NCBI RefSeq assembly: GCF_034314165.1 | Contig: NZ_JAVIWK010000001.1 | Coordinates: 6,339,001-6,403,000 of the forward strand | Direction: 5' to 3' | DNA from: Pseudomonas sp. Bout1 | GTDB lineage: Bacteria; Pseudomonadota; Gammaproteobacteria; Pseudomonadales; Pseudomonadaceae | DNA length: 64,000 nucleotides | Part shown: positions 9,873 to 19,000 of the stretch, piece by piece | Layout: every line of letters begins with the position of its first letter | How positions within the stretch are numbered: position 1 is the stretch's first letter | Notes under the pieces: model-generated | The model's input: only the letters and a program-made list of their open reading frames with translations | Databases searched by the model: none | Told to the model about the DNA's origin: nothing | Program-made: the position numbers and the translations under genes

Positions 9873-9948
9873 TTGCCGGGGTTGGCCGGCAAGGGGCGTC
9901 AAACAAAAGGTGAAGAAAGGCGAATCGGTACAGGTCCGGCGTGGCCGG
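9873..9948 (-). promoter_or_regulatory. Candidate trpGDC attenuator region
   Basis: Between the leader ORF and trpG two GC-rich hairpins can form: GCCGG/CCGGC at 9936-9948 (three-base loop), followed on the minus strand by a T-rich stretch down to about 9900, and TTGCCGG/CCGGCAA at 9873-9892. Attenuation of trpE and trpGDC has been reported in P. putida. Which hairpin is the terminator is not clear by eye, and neither has a perfect U-run. Confidence 0.45.
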
Positions 9949-9958
9949 TAGGGAAAAG

Positions 9959-10045
9959 TTAGGCGCGCCAACGCCAACGGGCGTGTGCCTTGACTACTCG
10001 CATCAAGAGTTTGCTGATGATCAACACGGGAAGGGTCTCATTCAT
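9959..10045 (-). CDS. Trp-codon leader peptide of trpGDC
   Basis: A 28-codon ORF from ATG at 10045 to TAA at 9959-9961. It ends KLLMRVVKAHARWRWRA, with two Trp codons spaced by one Arg codon immediately before the stop, as in trp attenuator leaders. The last 16 bases before the stop are identical to those at the end of gph upstream of trpE, and 13 of the last 17 residues match. The ribosome binding site is weak (GGA four bases upstream), so a start at the internal ATG (10003) is possible. The position upstream of trpG and the Trp codons support the assignment. Confidence 0.72.
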   Translation of the reverse strand: MNETLPVLIISKLLMRVVKAHARWRWRA

Positions 10046-10204
10046 ACGTCCAAGCACAGTAACGTAGCCTCGCCAGCGGTGCAATATGGCGCCGCAAATA
10101 CGGGGGAAAGCACCAGACCGATAATTGGCGTCAAATTTTTCAGAACCCTTGCAAGACCGTTATAGTCACAGTGCTGACACAACAATAAAATCATGGACGG
10201 ACTC

Positions 10205-12127
10205 ATGACCAAGACGCGCTACTTCGCTCCACTCGCCGGCTGCCTGTTAACGCTGGCCTGCTCACACGCCTTTGCCGCACCCGCGCCCTATTCGACCATG
10301 ATCGTGTTCGGTGACAGCCTGGCCGATGCCGGGACATTCGCCGACCCCGGGGCCCCAGGCTCAACCTACCGCTTCACCAACCGCACCGGCCCGCAATACT
10401 TCGACGGCAGCGGCGAAAGCACCTCGCTGATTTCTTCGACGTTGCTGGGCGGCAAGCTGGGCGTCGCGGCGGGCGACCTGAACGCCTCCACCTCGCCGGA
10501 GCGCGCCGCGCAAGGCCAGGCAGACGGCAACAACTGGGCCGTCGGTGGGTACACCACCCAGCAAATCTACGACGCCATCACCGGTAACTCCACTGTCACC
10601 GACAGCGACACCGGGCAGGTATTGCGTACACGCCCCGGGTACCTGGCATTGACGGGTGGCCGAGCCGACCCCAACGCGTTGTATTTTCTCTCTGGCGGCG
10701 GCAATGACTTCCTCGACGGCCTGGTCCTCAGCCCCGACCAGGCTTCGGCCGCAGCCGGGCGCCTGGCCAACAGCGCCCAGGCTCTGCAACAGGCAGGCGC
10801 CCGTTATGTGATGGTGTGGATGCTGCCAGACCTGGGCCTGACGCCTGCTGTAAATGGTACGCCGCTGCAAGGGGCTGTCAGCGCCTTGGCCGGCGTCTTC
10901 AACCAGACCCTGGTGCAACGCCTGTCGCAAATCGACGCGCAGATCATCCCGCTGAACATTCCGTTGCTGCTCAAGGAGACCTTTGCCGACCCCGGGCGCT
11001 TTGGTTTCGCCACCGACCAGAACCTCAACCAGACCTGCTTTAGCGGCACCACCTGCAGGAATCCGGTGTATGGCGTGGGCGGCACCAACCCGGACCCGAC
11101 CAAGCTGATTTACAACGACAGCGTCCACCCGACCGAAGCCGGCCAGGTATTGATCGCCGACTACGCCTATTCGCTGCTGGCCGCCCCTTGGGAAATCACC
11201 CTGCTTCCAGAAATGGCCCAAGGCACCTTGCGTGCCCATCAGGATTCATTGCGCAACCAATGGCAAGCCGACTCCGGTAACTGGCAGGCCGTAGGCCAAT
11301 GGCGGGCGATTGTCGACGCTGGGGGCCAGCACCTGGACTTCGATGATCAAAACAGCTCGGCCAGCGGTGACGGCAGCGGCTATAACCTGAACATCGGTGG
11401 CAGCTACAGGCTCAACGACGAGTGGCGCGTGGGTGTGGCAGCAGGCTTCTATCGCCAGAGTCTTGAGGCCGGCGCCAGCGATTCGGACTACAAGCTCAAT
11501 AGCTACCTGGGCACCGCGTTCGCCCAGTATCAGGAAGATCACTGGTGGGCCGACGCCGCATTGACCGGCGGCAAACTGGACTTCGACAACCTCAAGCGCA
11601 AGTTCGCCCTGGGCGTCAGCGAAGGTACCGAAAAAGGCGACACCGACGGCTGGCTGTGGGCCCTGAGCGCACGCGTGGGCTATGACATCGCCGAACCGAA
11701 CAGCGAATGGCACTTCTCGCCGTTTATCAGCGCCGACTATTCACGGGTGCAGGTGAATGGTTATTCAGAGAAAGATGCGCGGTCCACGGCCTTGACCTTT
11801 GATGACCAACAGCGCGACTCCAGGCGTTTGGGGGTTGGTCTGCAAGCCAACTACCGCTTCACCCCGCAAACCCTGGTGTTTGGCGAAGTGGCCCACGAGC
11901 ACGAGTTTGAAAACGATACGCAGCGAGTCGGCATGTCCCTTAACAGCGTGCCGGGGATTGATTTCAAACTGGACGGCTACACACCGCGCAGCAATTCGGA
12001 TCGCCTGAACCTGGGAGTTAGCCACAAGGTGACCAAGGACCTGGCGCTGAACGCGGCCTATAACGTGAGAAAGGATGACAACTTTACCCAGCAAGGAGTG
12101 AGTGTGGGGGTGAGCCTGGATTTCTGA
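10205..12127 (+). CDS. estA: Autotransporter GDSL esterase EstA
   Basis: Outer-membrane esterase of 640 residues. A signal peptide (residues 1-24, ending SHAFAA) precedes a GDSL-type catalytic domain: [10 protein letters not shown] with the nucleophilic Ser, [16 protein letters not shown] (oxyanion Asn) and [10 protein letters not shown] (Asp-x-x-His). From about residue 350 there is a C-terminal beta-barrel ending in Phe (SVGVSLDF), the type V autotransporter signature. In P. aeruginosa EstA affects rhamnolipid production and motility. GGACGG upstream favours the ATG at 10205 over 10193. It stands alone between trpG and trpE on the opposite strand. Confidence 0.95.
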   Translation: MTKTRYFAPLAGCLLTLACSHAFAAPAPYSTMIVFGDSLADAGTFADPGAPGSTYRFTNRTGPQYFDGSGESTSLISSTLLGGKLGVAAGDLNASTSPERAAQGQADGNNWAVGGYTTQQIYDAITGNSTVTDSDTGQVLRTRPGYLALTGGRADPNALYFLSGGGNDFLDGLVLSPDQASAAAGRLANSAQALQQAGARYVMVWMLPDLGLTPAVNGTPLQGAVSALAGVFNQTLVQRLSQIDAQIIPLNIPLLLKETFADPGRFGFATDQNLNQTCFSGTTCRNPVYGVGGTNPDPTKLIYNDSVHPTEAGQVLIADYAYSLLAAPWEITLLPEMAQGTLRAHQDSLRNQWQADSGNWQAVGQWRAIVDAGGQHLDFDDQNSSASGDGSGYNLNIGGSYRLNDEWRVGVAAGFYRQSLEAGASDSDYKLNSYLGTAFAQYQEDHWWADAALTGGKLDFDNLKRKFALGVSEGTEKGDTDGWLWALSARVGYDIAEPNSEWHFSPFISADYSRVQVNGYSEKDARSTALTFDDQQRDSRRLGVGLQANYRFTPQTLVFGEVAHEHEFENDTQRVGMSLNSVPGIDFKLDGYTPRSNSDRLNLGVSHKVTKDLALNAAYNVRKDDNFTQQGVSVGVSLDF

Positions 12128-12154
12128 GGCGATCTCAAATCCCTCACAAACAAC

Positions 12155-12245
12155 TGTGGGAGCTGGCTTGCCTGCGATGGCGGTAGATCAGTCAACTAAT
12201 CTGTCGACTGACACACCGCCATCGCGGGCAAGCCCGGCTCCCACA
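12155..12245. repeat. REPIN-like inverted repeat
   Basis: TGTGGGAGCTGGCTTGCCTG, then CGATGGCGGT, and its inverted partner ACCGCCATCG with GGGCAAGCCCGGCTCCCACA enclose about 30 bases. This is the common extragenic palindrome of fluorescent pseudomonads, here between the convergent ends of estA and trpE. Confidence 0.88.
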
Positions 12246-12265
12246 TTTCGGATCTAGCTCAACAG

Positions 12266-13747
12266 TTAGCCCTGCGGGGTCTGTTCAGCCAACGCCACAG
12301 CCCGGAACATCGCCCGGCGCTTGTTCAGCGTCTCTTCCCACTCCAGCGCCGGCACCGAGTCAGCCACAATCCCGCCGCCCGCCTGCACATGCAGTTCGCC
12401 GTCCTTGATCACCGCCGTACGGATCGCAATCGCGGTGTCCATATTGCCGTTCCAGGCAAAATACCCCACCGCGCCGCCATACACACCCCGCTTGACCGGC
12501 TCCAGTTCGTCGATGATTTCCATCGCACGAATCTTCGGCGCGCCCGACAAGGTGCCCGCCGGCAGGATCGCCCGCAGTGCGTCCATTGCGGTCAACCCGG
12601 CCTTCAGCTCGCCGGTGACGTTGGACACAATGTGCATCACGTTGGAATACCGCTCGATCACCATCTTCTCGGTGAGCTTCACCGAACCGATTTCAGAGAC
12701 TCGCCCGGTGTCGTTGCGGCCCAGGTCGATCAGCATCAAGTGCTCGGCGATTTCCTTGTCGTCGCTCAACAGGTCCTGCTCCAGCGCCAGGTCTGCCTCT
12801 TCGGTGGCACCGCGAGGGCGCGTGCCGGCAATCGGGCGCACGGTAATCAGGTTGTCTTCGACCCGCACCAGCACTTCCGGCGAACTGCCCACTACGTGGA
12901 AGTCGCCAAAGTTGAAGAAGTACATGTACGGCGTCGGGTTGAAGCAGCGCAGCGCCCGGTACAGGTCGATAGGCGCAGCCTTGAAGTCGATGGACATGCG
13001 TTGCGACGGCACCACCTGCATGCAGTCACCGGCAAGGATGTATTCCTTGATGGTGTCGACCGCACGCTCGTAGTCATCCTGAGTGAAGCTTGAACGAAAA
13101 ATCGGATCTGCCGCCGGCGGACGGCTGAGGTCCAGGCCACGACGCGGGGTGATCGGCTGGCGCAGTTTCTCCAGCAGCGCTTCGAGGCTGGCCTGGCCTT
13201 GCTCGAACGCATCGGCCCGGGAAGGATCAGCCAACACAATCGCGTGCATCTTGCCGGCGAGGTTGTCGAACACCACCACGGCGTCGGAGACCATCAGCAG
13301 AATGTCCGGCACGCCCAACGGATCGGGGTTCGGGGATTTGCCCAGGCGTTTTTCCACGTAGCGTACGCAGTCGTAGCCGAAGTAACCCACCAGGCCACCA
13401 TTGAAGCGCGGCAAGCCGGCGATGGTCGGCACGTTGTAGCGCGCCTTGAATTCCTCGACGAAAGCCAACGGGTCTTCCACGTCGTGGCTTTCGATCTCGA
13501 CGCCGTCCAGGGTGATGCTTACATGGTGATCATGTACCCGCAGCACCGTGCGGCACGGCAGGCCTATGATCGAATAACGGCCCCATTTCTCGCCGCCCTG
13601 CACCGACTCCAGCAGGTAGGAGTTGGGCTCGTCGGCAAGCTTCAGGTAGATCGACAACGGGGTGTCGAAGTCGGCCAGGGTTTCGCAGGCCATGGGGATA
13701 CGGTTGTAGCCGGCAGCGGCCAAACGCAGGAATTCTTCGCGGATCAT
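12266..13747 (-). CDS. trpE: Anthranilate synthase component I
   Basis: A 493-residue chorismate-binding enzyme that forms anthranilate with TrpG. The N-terminal feedback site motif [10 protein letters not shown] is intact, so inhibition by tryptophan is expected. Catalytic-domain motifs are [31 protein letters not shown] and [18 protein letters not shown] lies six bases before the ATG. gph ends 68 bases upstream on the same strand, and the Gph C terminus reads as a trp leader peptide. Confidence 0.97.
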   Translation of the reverse strand: MIREEFLRLAAAGYNRIPMACETLADFDTPLSIYLKLADEPNSYLLESVQGGEKWGRYSIIGLPCRTVLRVHDHHVSITLDGVEIESHDVEDPLAFVEEFKARYNVPTIAGLPRFNGGLVGYFGYDCVRYVEKRLGKSPNPDPLGVPDILLMVSDAVVVFDNLAGKMHAIVLADPSRADAFEQGQASLEALLEKLRQPITPRRGLDLSRPPAADPIFRSSFTQDDYERAVDTIKEYILAGDCMQVVPSQRMSIDFKAAPIDLYRALRCFNPTPYMYFFNFGDFHVVGSSPEVLVRVEDNLITVRPIAGTRPRGATEEADLALEQDLLSDDKEIAEHLMLIDLGRNDTGRVSEIGSVKLTEKMVIERYSNVMHIVSNVTGELKAGLTAMDALRAILPAGTLSGAPKIRAMEIIDELEPVKRGVYGGAVGYFAWNGNMDTAIAIRTAVIKDGELHVQAGGGIVADSVPALEWEETLNKRRAMFRAVALAEQTPQG

Positions 13748-13793
13748 GAGGTGCCTCGTGGCTTGAGGGTCTAACGGTCAGGTGTGCAAACGT

Positions 13794-13806
13794 GCCGCAA
13801 CGCGGC
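13794..13806 (-). promoter_or_regulatory. Small hairpin between the gph-encoded trp leader and trpE
   Basis: GCCGC and GCGGC separated by three bases, nine bases after the gph stop and about 46 bases before trpE. It is a candidate part of a trpE attenuator with the Trp codons at the end of gph. No clear U-run follows, so its role is uncertain. Confidence 0.35.
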
Positions 13807-13815
13807 GAGGATCAG

Positions 13816-14634
13816 TCAGGCGCGCCAACGCCAGCGGGCCAGGGCCTTGATGACTTTCATCCAGAGTTTGCGAGTGACCACCACGATGGGATTTCCAGAA
13901 GGGGATGGAACAGCGTCGGGCAACGTTATCTCAGCGCCCGCTCCCAAGCAACCGGGGATTAACAGGCGCAAGTCATCAATCACCAGCGCCGGGGATTCTT
14001 CGGCAATCGGGCGGCCATGGTTGTAGCCATAACTCAAGGCCACGCATTTGACCCCCGCCGCCTTCGCCGCCTGCACATCGCTGCGCGAATCGCCGACAAA
14101 CAGCGATTGGGACGCCGGGATATTGGCCATTTTCATCACGAAGAACAGTGCAGCCGGGTCAGGCTTCTTTTGCGGCAAGGTATCGCCGCCGATGATCCAG
14201 CGGAAATAACGGCCGATCTTCATCTGGTCCAACAGCGGCGCGACGAAGCGCTCAGGCTTGTTGGTGATCAGGGCCATTTCCACGCCCTGTTTGTGCAGCC
14301 ACTTCAGGGTGTCGCGCACACCGGGATAGACCACGGTCAGCTCGTGGCCGTTTTCATAAGCCACGTTGAACAGCTCAAGGGCATGCTCGGCCTCCACCTC
14401 ATCGACACCCTCGGCGTCGATGTTGTTGGCCAGGGCCCGGCGTACCAGCATCTGCACGCCGTTGCCAACCCACTCGCGCACCGACTCGACACCCGCCGGC
14501 TTGCGACCGAGCTTGAGCAGCATGTCGTCCACGGCCGCCGCCAGGTCCGGCACCGAATCGATCAACGTACCGTCCAGATCGAACATCACCAGCCGTGGCA
14601 GTTTGCCGGGGAACAGCTGCTCAAAGCCGCTCAT
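13816..14634 (-). CDS. gph: Phosphoglycolate phosphatase with trp-leader-like C-terminal tail
   Basis: HAD-superfamily phosphatase of 272 residues that dephosphorylates 2-phosphoglycolate. [14 protein letters not shown] carries the nucleophilic Asp; [16 protein letters not shown] and [15 protein letters not shown] are HAD motifs II-IV. The ATG at 14634 overlaps the rpe stop (ATGA); the frame upstream of it is rpe shadow. After the HAD fold (about residue 225) the last 17 residues, [17 protein letters not shown], nearly duplicate the trpGDC leader peptide. The 3' end therefore appears to double as the leader for trpE, 68 bases downstream. Confidence 0.93.
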   Translation of the reverse strand: MSGFEQLFPGKLPRLVMFDLDGTLIDSVPDLAAAVDDMLLKLGRKPAGVESVREWVGNGVQMLVRRALANNIDAEGVDEVEAEHALELFNVAYENGHELTVVYPGVRDTLKWLHKQGVEMALITNKPERFVAPLLDQMKIGRYFRWIIGGDTLPQKKPDPAALFFVMKMANIPASQSLFVGDSRSDVQAAKAAGVKCVALSYGYNHGRPIAEESPALVIDDLRLLIPGCLGAGAEITLPDAVPSPSGNPIVVVTRKLWMKVIKALARWRWRA

Positions 14635-15305
14635 GGACGCGCCAGCGCCAGTTCTGCACGCATTTTGGCGATCACTTCCTGATAGTCCGGGGCGTTGAAG
14701 ATCGCCGAGCCGGCCACAAAGGTGTCGGCACCGGCCGCGGCGATTTCGCGAATGTTGTTCACGTTGACGCCACCGTCGATTTCCAGGCGGATATCCCGCC
14801 CCGATGCATCGATCAGCGCGCGCGCCTGGCGCAGCTTGTCGAGGGTGCCAGGGATGAACTTCTGCCCGCCAAAGCCCGGGTTGACGCTCATCAGCAGCAC
14901 CATGTCGACCTTGTCCATCACGTACTCGAGCACGCTCAGTGGGGTGGCCGGGTTGAACACCAGGCCGGCCTTGCAACCGCCTTCGCGGATCAGTTGCAGG
15001 GAACGGTCGACGTGCAGCGTGGCTTCCGGGTGGAAGGTGATGTAGGTCGCACCGGCTTCGATGAAGTCACCGACGATGCGGTCCACCGGGCTGACCATCA
15101 AGTGCGCGTCGATGGGCGCGGTCACGCCGTACTTGCGCAGGGCGGCGCACACCATCGGACCAATGGTCAGGTTCGGTACATAGTGGTTGTCCATGACATC
15201 GAAGTGAACGAAGTCGGCACCGGCGGCCAACACGTTGTCCACTTCTTCGCCCAGGCGGGCGAAGTCGGCGGAGAGAATCGATGGAGCAATGACGAAGGGC
15301 TGCAT
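14631..15305 (-). CDS. rpe: Ribulose-phosphate 3-epimerase
   Basis: TIM-barrel epimerase of 224 residues interconverting ribulose 5-phosphate and xylulose 5-phosphate. Metal-site motifs are visible: [41 protein letters not shown] and [11 protein letters not shown]. It overlaps gph by four bases, so the rpe-gph-trpE order suggests one transcript. Confidence 0.96.
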   Translation of the reverse strand: MQPFVIAPSILSADFARLGEEVDNVLAAGADFVHFDVMDNHYVPNLTIGPMVCAALRKYGVTAPIDAHLMVSPVDRIVGDFIEAGATYITFHPEATLHVDRSLQLIREGGCKAGLVFNPATPLSVLEYVMDKVDMVLLMSVNPGFGGQKFIPGTLDKLRQARALIDASGRDIRLEIDGGVNVNNIREIAAAGADTFVAGSAIFNAPDYQEVIAKMRAELALARP

Positions 15306-15388
15306 GACGCACCTTTTTGAGCTAAATCACGATGGCGCGCATTGTATACCTCATGCTTTGTTACGCGCACCGTGACCTGACTCAATGG

Positions 15389-16537
15389 TTAGTAGGCAGC
15401 CCGGTAGATTTTCTCGATATCCGCGGCGCTGAGCTTGCGCGGATTGTTGCGCATCAGGCGCTCGATGCCCGCCGCCTCTACCGCCATGGCCGGGATGGCA
15501 TCCTCGGGCACACCAAAGCTGCGCAGGCCGGACGGGATCTCGACTGCGGCACACAGTCGCGTCATGGCCTCCACCGCCAGGTCGGCCGCATCCACGGCAC
15601 TCAGCCCCGTAATATTCACGCCCATGGCCTGAGCAATCTCTTGCATGCGCTCAACACACGCCAGCTTGTTCCAGTGCATCACGTAGGGCAGCAGCAAGGC
15701 ATTACTCACGCCGTGGGCGATGTTGAAGCGCCCGCCCAGCGGGTACGCCAGCGCATGCACCGCGCCCACGCCAGCGTTACCGAACGCCATCCCGGCCATC
15801 AGGCTGGCGGTGGCCATGTCGTCGCGGGCTTGCAGGTTGGCCGGGTTGGCGTAGGCCTTGGGCAGTGCCTTGGCGATCAACTTGATTGCGCCAAGCGCCA
15901 GCGCATCAGTAATCGGCGAGGCGTTCAGCGACAGGTAGGATTCGATGGCGTGTACCAGCGCGTCCACACCACTGGCGGCGGTGACGCTACGGGGGCAGGT
16001 CAGGGTCATTTGCGGGCTGATCAGGGCCACGTCCGGCAGCAGGTAATCGCTGACGATACCTTTTTTCAGCTGCGCGACCTTGTCCGACAGAATCGCCACG
16101 TTGGTCACCTCCGAACCGGTGCCGGCGGTGGTGGGAATGGCGATCAGCGGCGGGCCTTTGCGGGGCACCTGGTCCACGCCGAACAGGTCGGCCAGGGCGC
16201 CGTGGTAACCGGCGTAGGCCGCCACGCTCTTGGCGATGTCGATGGCGCTGCCGCCGCCAAGGCCGATCAGGCCGTCATGCCCGCCTTCGCGGTACACGCG
16301 CATGCAATCCTCGACGATGGCGATTTCCGGGTCGGGCAGCACGCGGTCGAAGATTTCGTAGGTTCGTTCGCCCAGGTGCTCCAGCGCCAACGCCACGGTG
16401 CCGGACTTGACCAGCGCCGCGTCGGTGACAATCAGCGGGTTGTCGACATCCAGGCGTGTCAGCTCAGTTGCCAGTTGCTCGATGGCGCCTGGGCCGGTGA
16501 GCAGTTTGTGGGCGATCTTGAATGAGGAAGTACTCAT
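15389..16537 (-). CDS. Iron-containing (group III) alcohol dehydrogenase
   Basis: A 382-residue NAD(P)-dependent alcohol dehydrogenase of the Fe-ADH family. The dinucleotide motif is GLGGGSAIDIAKSVAAY; IPTTAGTGSEVTN follows, and metal ligands come from the Asp in LLPDVALI and the His residues in GVDALVHAIES, AVHALAYPLGG and FNIAHGVSNA. The substrate is unknown. It lies between rpe and the importer's last permease gene, separated from the latter by a REPIN. Family members that reduce omega-semialdehydes would fit a GABA/5-aminovalerate setting, but this is inference. Confidence 0.87.
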   Translation of the reverse strand: MSTSSFKIAHKLLTGPGAIEQLATELTRLDVDNPLIVTDAALVKSGTVALALEHLGERTYEIFDRVLPDPEIAIVEDCMRVYREGGHDGLIGLGGGSAIDIAKSVAAYAGYHGALADLFGVDQVPRKGPPLIAIPTTAGTGSEVTNVAILSDKVAQLKKGIVSDYLLPDVALISPQMTLTCPRSVTAASGVDALVHAIESYLSLNASPITDALALGAIKLIAKALPKAYANPANLQARDDMATASLMAGMAFGNAGVGAVHALAYPLGGRFNIAHGVSNALLLPYVMHWNKLACVERMQEIAQAMGVNITGLSAVDAADLAVEAMTRLCAAVEIPSGLRSFGVPEDAIPAMAVEAAGIERLMRNNPRKLSAADIEKIYRAAY

Positions 16538-16629
16538 GTGCGCGGCCTCTTATCAGTTATGGGCTGGCACAAGAATAGCGTCGGATTGCGGGTTGTCTGC
16601 CATTCAGCAGCTGAATGGCACGTTCCCTT

Positions 16630-16714
16630 TGGGAGCTGGCTTGCCTGCGATAGCATCAACTCGGTGCAACTGAAAAACCGAGTCGCCCGCATCGCAGGCA
16701 AGCCAGCTCCCACA
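16630..16714. repeat. REPIN-like inverted repeat
   Basis: TGGGAGCTGGCTTGCCTGCG and its reverse complement enclose about 45 bases, in the gap between the permease gene agtD and the alcohol dehydrogenase gene. Same family as the repeats at 12155, 18875, 25539 and 34109. Confidence 0.88.
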
Positions 16715-16733
16715 TTTGACCGAGAGTCGGCCT

Positions 16734-17558
16734 TTAGACTTGGGCGGTGCGCAGCTTTTCACTGCGCCCGCGCAGCCATTCCAGGGTCAGCAACAGCACC
16801 ACCGAGAAGGCGATCAACAAGGTCGCTGCGGCGGCAATGGTGGGGCTGAGGTTTTCGCGGATGCCGCTGAACATCTGGCGGGGCAAGGTCGCCTGCTCGG
16901 GCCCGGCGAGGAACAGCGTCACCACCACTTCATCAAACGAGGTGGCAAAGGCAAACAGCGCACCGGAAATAACCCCCGGCGCAATCAGCGGCAACGTGAC
17001 CCGGCGAAATGCGGTCAACGGCGACGCACCCAAGCTGGCCGCCGCCCGCACCAGGTTGTGGTTGAACCCCTGCAAGGTCGCCGACACGGTGATGATCACA
17101 AACGGTACACCCAGCACCGCATGCACCACGATCAACGAGAAAAAGCTGTTGCCCAGGCCCAGCGGCGCAAAGAACAGGTAACTGGCCACGCCGATAATCA
17201 CCACCGGCACCACCATTGGTGAAATCACCAAGGCCATCACCAGTGCCTTGCCGGGGAAATGCCCGCGGGTCAGGCCTATCGCCGCCAGCGTGCCGAAGAC
17301 CATCGCCAGCACCGTCGCGGCAGGGGCGACGATGATGCTGTTCTTCAGGGCGCGCATCCACTCCGCCGAACCGAAGAAGTCCTGGTACCAGTGCAACGAG
17401 AAACCTTGCAGCGGGTATACCAGAAAGCTTCCACTGTTGAACGACAGCGGGATGATCACCAGCACCGGCAAGATCAGGAACAACAGGATCAGGCCGCACA
17501 GAATCCGCAAGCTGTAGAACCAGACCCGCTCCACGGGCGACATATAAGGGTTCAGCAT
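16734..17558 (-). CDS. agtD: ABC transporter permease, PotC/YdcV type (AgtD-like)
   Basis: Inner-membrane permease of 274 residues with about six helices. The cytoplasmic EAA loop reads RAAASLGASPLTAFRRVTLP, the site that docks on the ATPase. It starts 13 bases after the preceding permease gene. Order (ATPase, binding protein, permease, permease, then rpe-gph-trpE) matches the agtABCD locus of P. aeruginosa, an importer of 4-aminobutyrate and 5-aminovalerate, as I recall it. General fold is certain; substrate rests on synteny. Confidence 0.83.
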   Translation of the reverse strand: MLNPYMSPVERVWFYSLRILCGLILLFLILPVLVIIPLSFNSGSFLVYPLQGFSLHWYQDFFGSAEWMRALKNSIIVAPAATVLAMVFGTLAAIGLTRGHFPGKALVMALVISPMVVPVVIIGVASYLFFAPLGLGNSFFSLIVVHAVLGVPFVIITVSATLQGFNHNLVRAAASLGASPLTAFRRVTLPLIAPGVISGALFAFATSFDEVVVTLFLAGPEQATLPRQMFSGIRENLSPTIAAAATLLIAFSVVLLLTLEWLRGRSEKLRTAQV

Positions 17559-17571
17559 CGCAACGGTCTCC

Positions 17572-18804
17572 TTAGCTCAGGCGCAGGCGGCTGGCGCCTA
17601 CCAGCCAGTTGTAGATCAGGTACAGCACCACGGTGGCCAGCAGCAGCAAGCCGCCCAGGGCCGTGGCCATGCCCCAGTTAATGCTGGTGTTGGTGTAGAA
17701 GGCCACGAAATAACTGACCATCTGGTCGTTCGGGCTGCCCAGCAACGCCGGGGTGATGTAGTAGCCGATCGCCAAAATGAACACCAACAGGCAGCCGGCG
17801 CCCACGCCCGCGTAAGTCTGCGGGAAGTACACGCGCCAGAAGCTGGCGAACGGGTGGCAGCCCAGGGAAATGGCGGCCCGCATGTAGGTGGGCGAGATGC
17901 CTTTCATCACGCTGTAGATCGGCAGAATCATGAACGGCAGCAGGATGTGCACCATCGAGATATAGACCCCCAGCCGGTTGAACACCAGCTCCACCGGCTT
18001 ATCGATCAGGCCCATGCCCATCAGCGCACTGTTGATCAGGCCGCCGGACTGCAGCAACACAATCCAGGCCGCCACGCGCACCAGCACCGAAGTCCAGAAC
18101 GGCAGCAGCACCAATATCATCAGCAGGTTGCTTTGCCGCGCCGGCAGGTTGGCCAGCAGGTACGCCAGCGGATAGGCCAGCAGCAGGCAGAACACGGTGA
18201 TCACCAGGCCCATCCAGAACGTACGGGCGAAGATATCGAGGTAGATCGCCTGGTCCGGCGTGGCCGGGGCGACTTCGCCGAGGTCGTCGATGCGGTGGTC
18301 GACAGCGGCCAGCAAGTAGTAAGGCGTGAGGCTACTGGTGTTGCGCCGGATCGCCTGCCAATACGCGGGGTCGCCCCAGCGTTCGTCGAGGTTTTCCAGC
18401 GCTTCTTTATAAGAGGCAGGCGCTTGGGTAAACGGCAGCGCCCGCGCGGTTTTCGTCAGCAGGCTGCGATAGCCCGCCAGTTCCATGTTCAAGCGTTTTG
18501 ACAGATCGCCCAGGGTCGAGTTTTTGCGGGCTTCGCCCAGGTCTTCGCTGAGCGCCTGGTACACCGGCTCGCCAGGCAGGCCACGACCGTCCCAGGCCGT
18601 CACCGCCACCACCGTGCGCGGCAAGCCGCCCACCACTTCCGGGTTGCCGACGCTTTTGTACAGCAGCGCCACAATCGGCACCAGGAACACCAGCAGCAAA
18701 AACATCACCAATGGCGCGATCAAGGCCTGGGCCTTCCAGCGGTTGAGCCGCTCGGCACGCGCCAGGCGCTGTTTCAGGGTGGGGCTGGGAATGGCGATGG
18801 CCAT
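17572..18804 (-). CDS. agtC: ABC transporter permease, PotB type (AgtC-like)
   Basis: A 410-residue permease, longer than typical PotB because of a periplasmic insertion of roughly 150 residues between the first helix (ALIAPLVMFLLLVFLVPIVAL) and the remaining five. The EAA loop is RAAISLGCHPFASFWRVYFP. The ATG at 18804 is preceded by CGGAG at good spacing; a start at 18852 is possible but lacks this. A REPIN sits between this gene and the upstream binding-protein gene. Confidence 0.82.
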   Translation of the reverse strand: MAIAIPSPTLKQRLARAERLNRWKAQALIAPLVMFLLLVFLVPIVALLYKSVGNPEVVGGLPRTVVAVTAWDGRGLPGEPVYQALSEDLGEARKNSTLGDLSKRLNMELAGYRSLLTKTARALPFTQAPASYKEALENLDERWGDPAYWQAIRRNTSSLTPYYLLAAVDHRIDDLGEVAPATPDQAIYLDIFARTFWMGLVITVFCLLLAYPLAYLLANLPARQSNLLMILVLLPFWTSVLVRVAAWIVLLQSGGLINSALMGMGLIDKPVELVFNRLGVYISMVHILLPFMILPIYSVMKGISPTYMRAAISLGCHPFASFWRVYFPQTYAGVGAGCLLVFILAIGYYITPALLGSPNDQMVSYFVAFYTNTSINWGMATALGGLLLLATVVLYLIYNWLVGASRLRLS

Positions 18805-18874
18805 GGCGAACTCCGGAACTTGAAAATGAATGCAATCTGCCAAACGCAGCAAATCTCATGTGGAAACCGGCGTG

Positions 18875-18962
18875 TGTGGGAGCCGGGTTTGCCCGCGATG
18901 CAGGCACCTCGGTGTATCAGTTGCACCGCGGTGATGCGATCGCAGGCAAGCCAGCTCCCACA
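18875..18962. repeat. REPIN-like inverted repeat inside the importer operon
   Basis: TGTGGGAGCCGGGTTTGCCC pairs with the inverted GGCAAGCCAGCTCCCACA across about 50 bases. It lies in the 196-base gap between the binding-protein gene and the first permease gene. Confidence 0.88.
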
Positions 18963-19000
18963 CAAACCTGTTCCCACAAGGGGTCAGGCGGTGTAGCGAG

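Noticed and set aside
9936..9948. Definite assignment of the trpGDC attenuator terminator
   Set aside because: The hairpin is short and not followed directly by a clean U-run. I list the region as a candidate only.
14635..14976. Possible N-terminal extension of Gph (frame open to 14976)
   Set aside because: The extra sequence is rpe read in another frame. The ATG at 14634 overlapping the rpe stop gives the normal Gph start.
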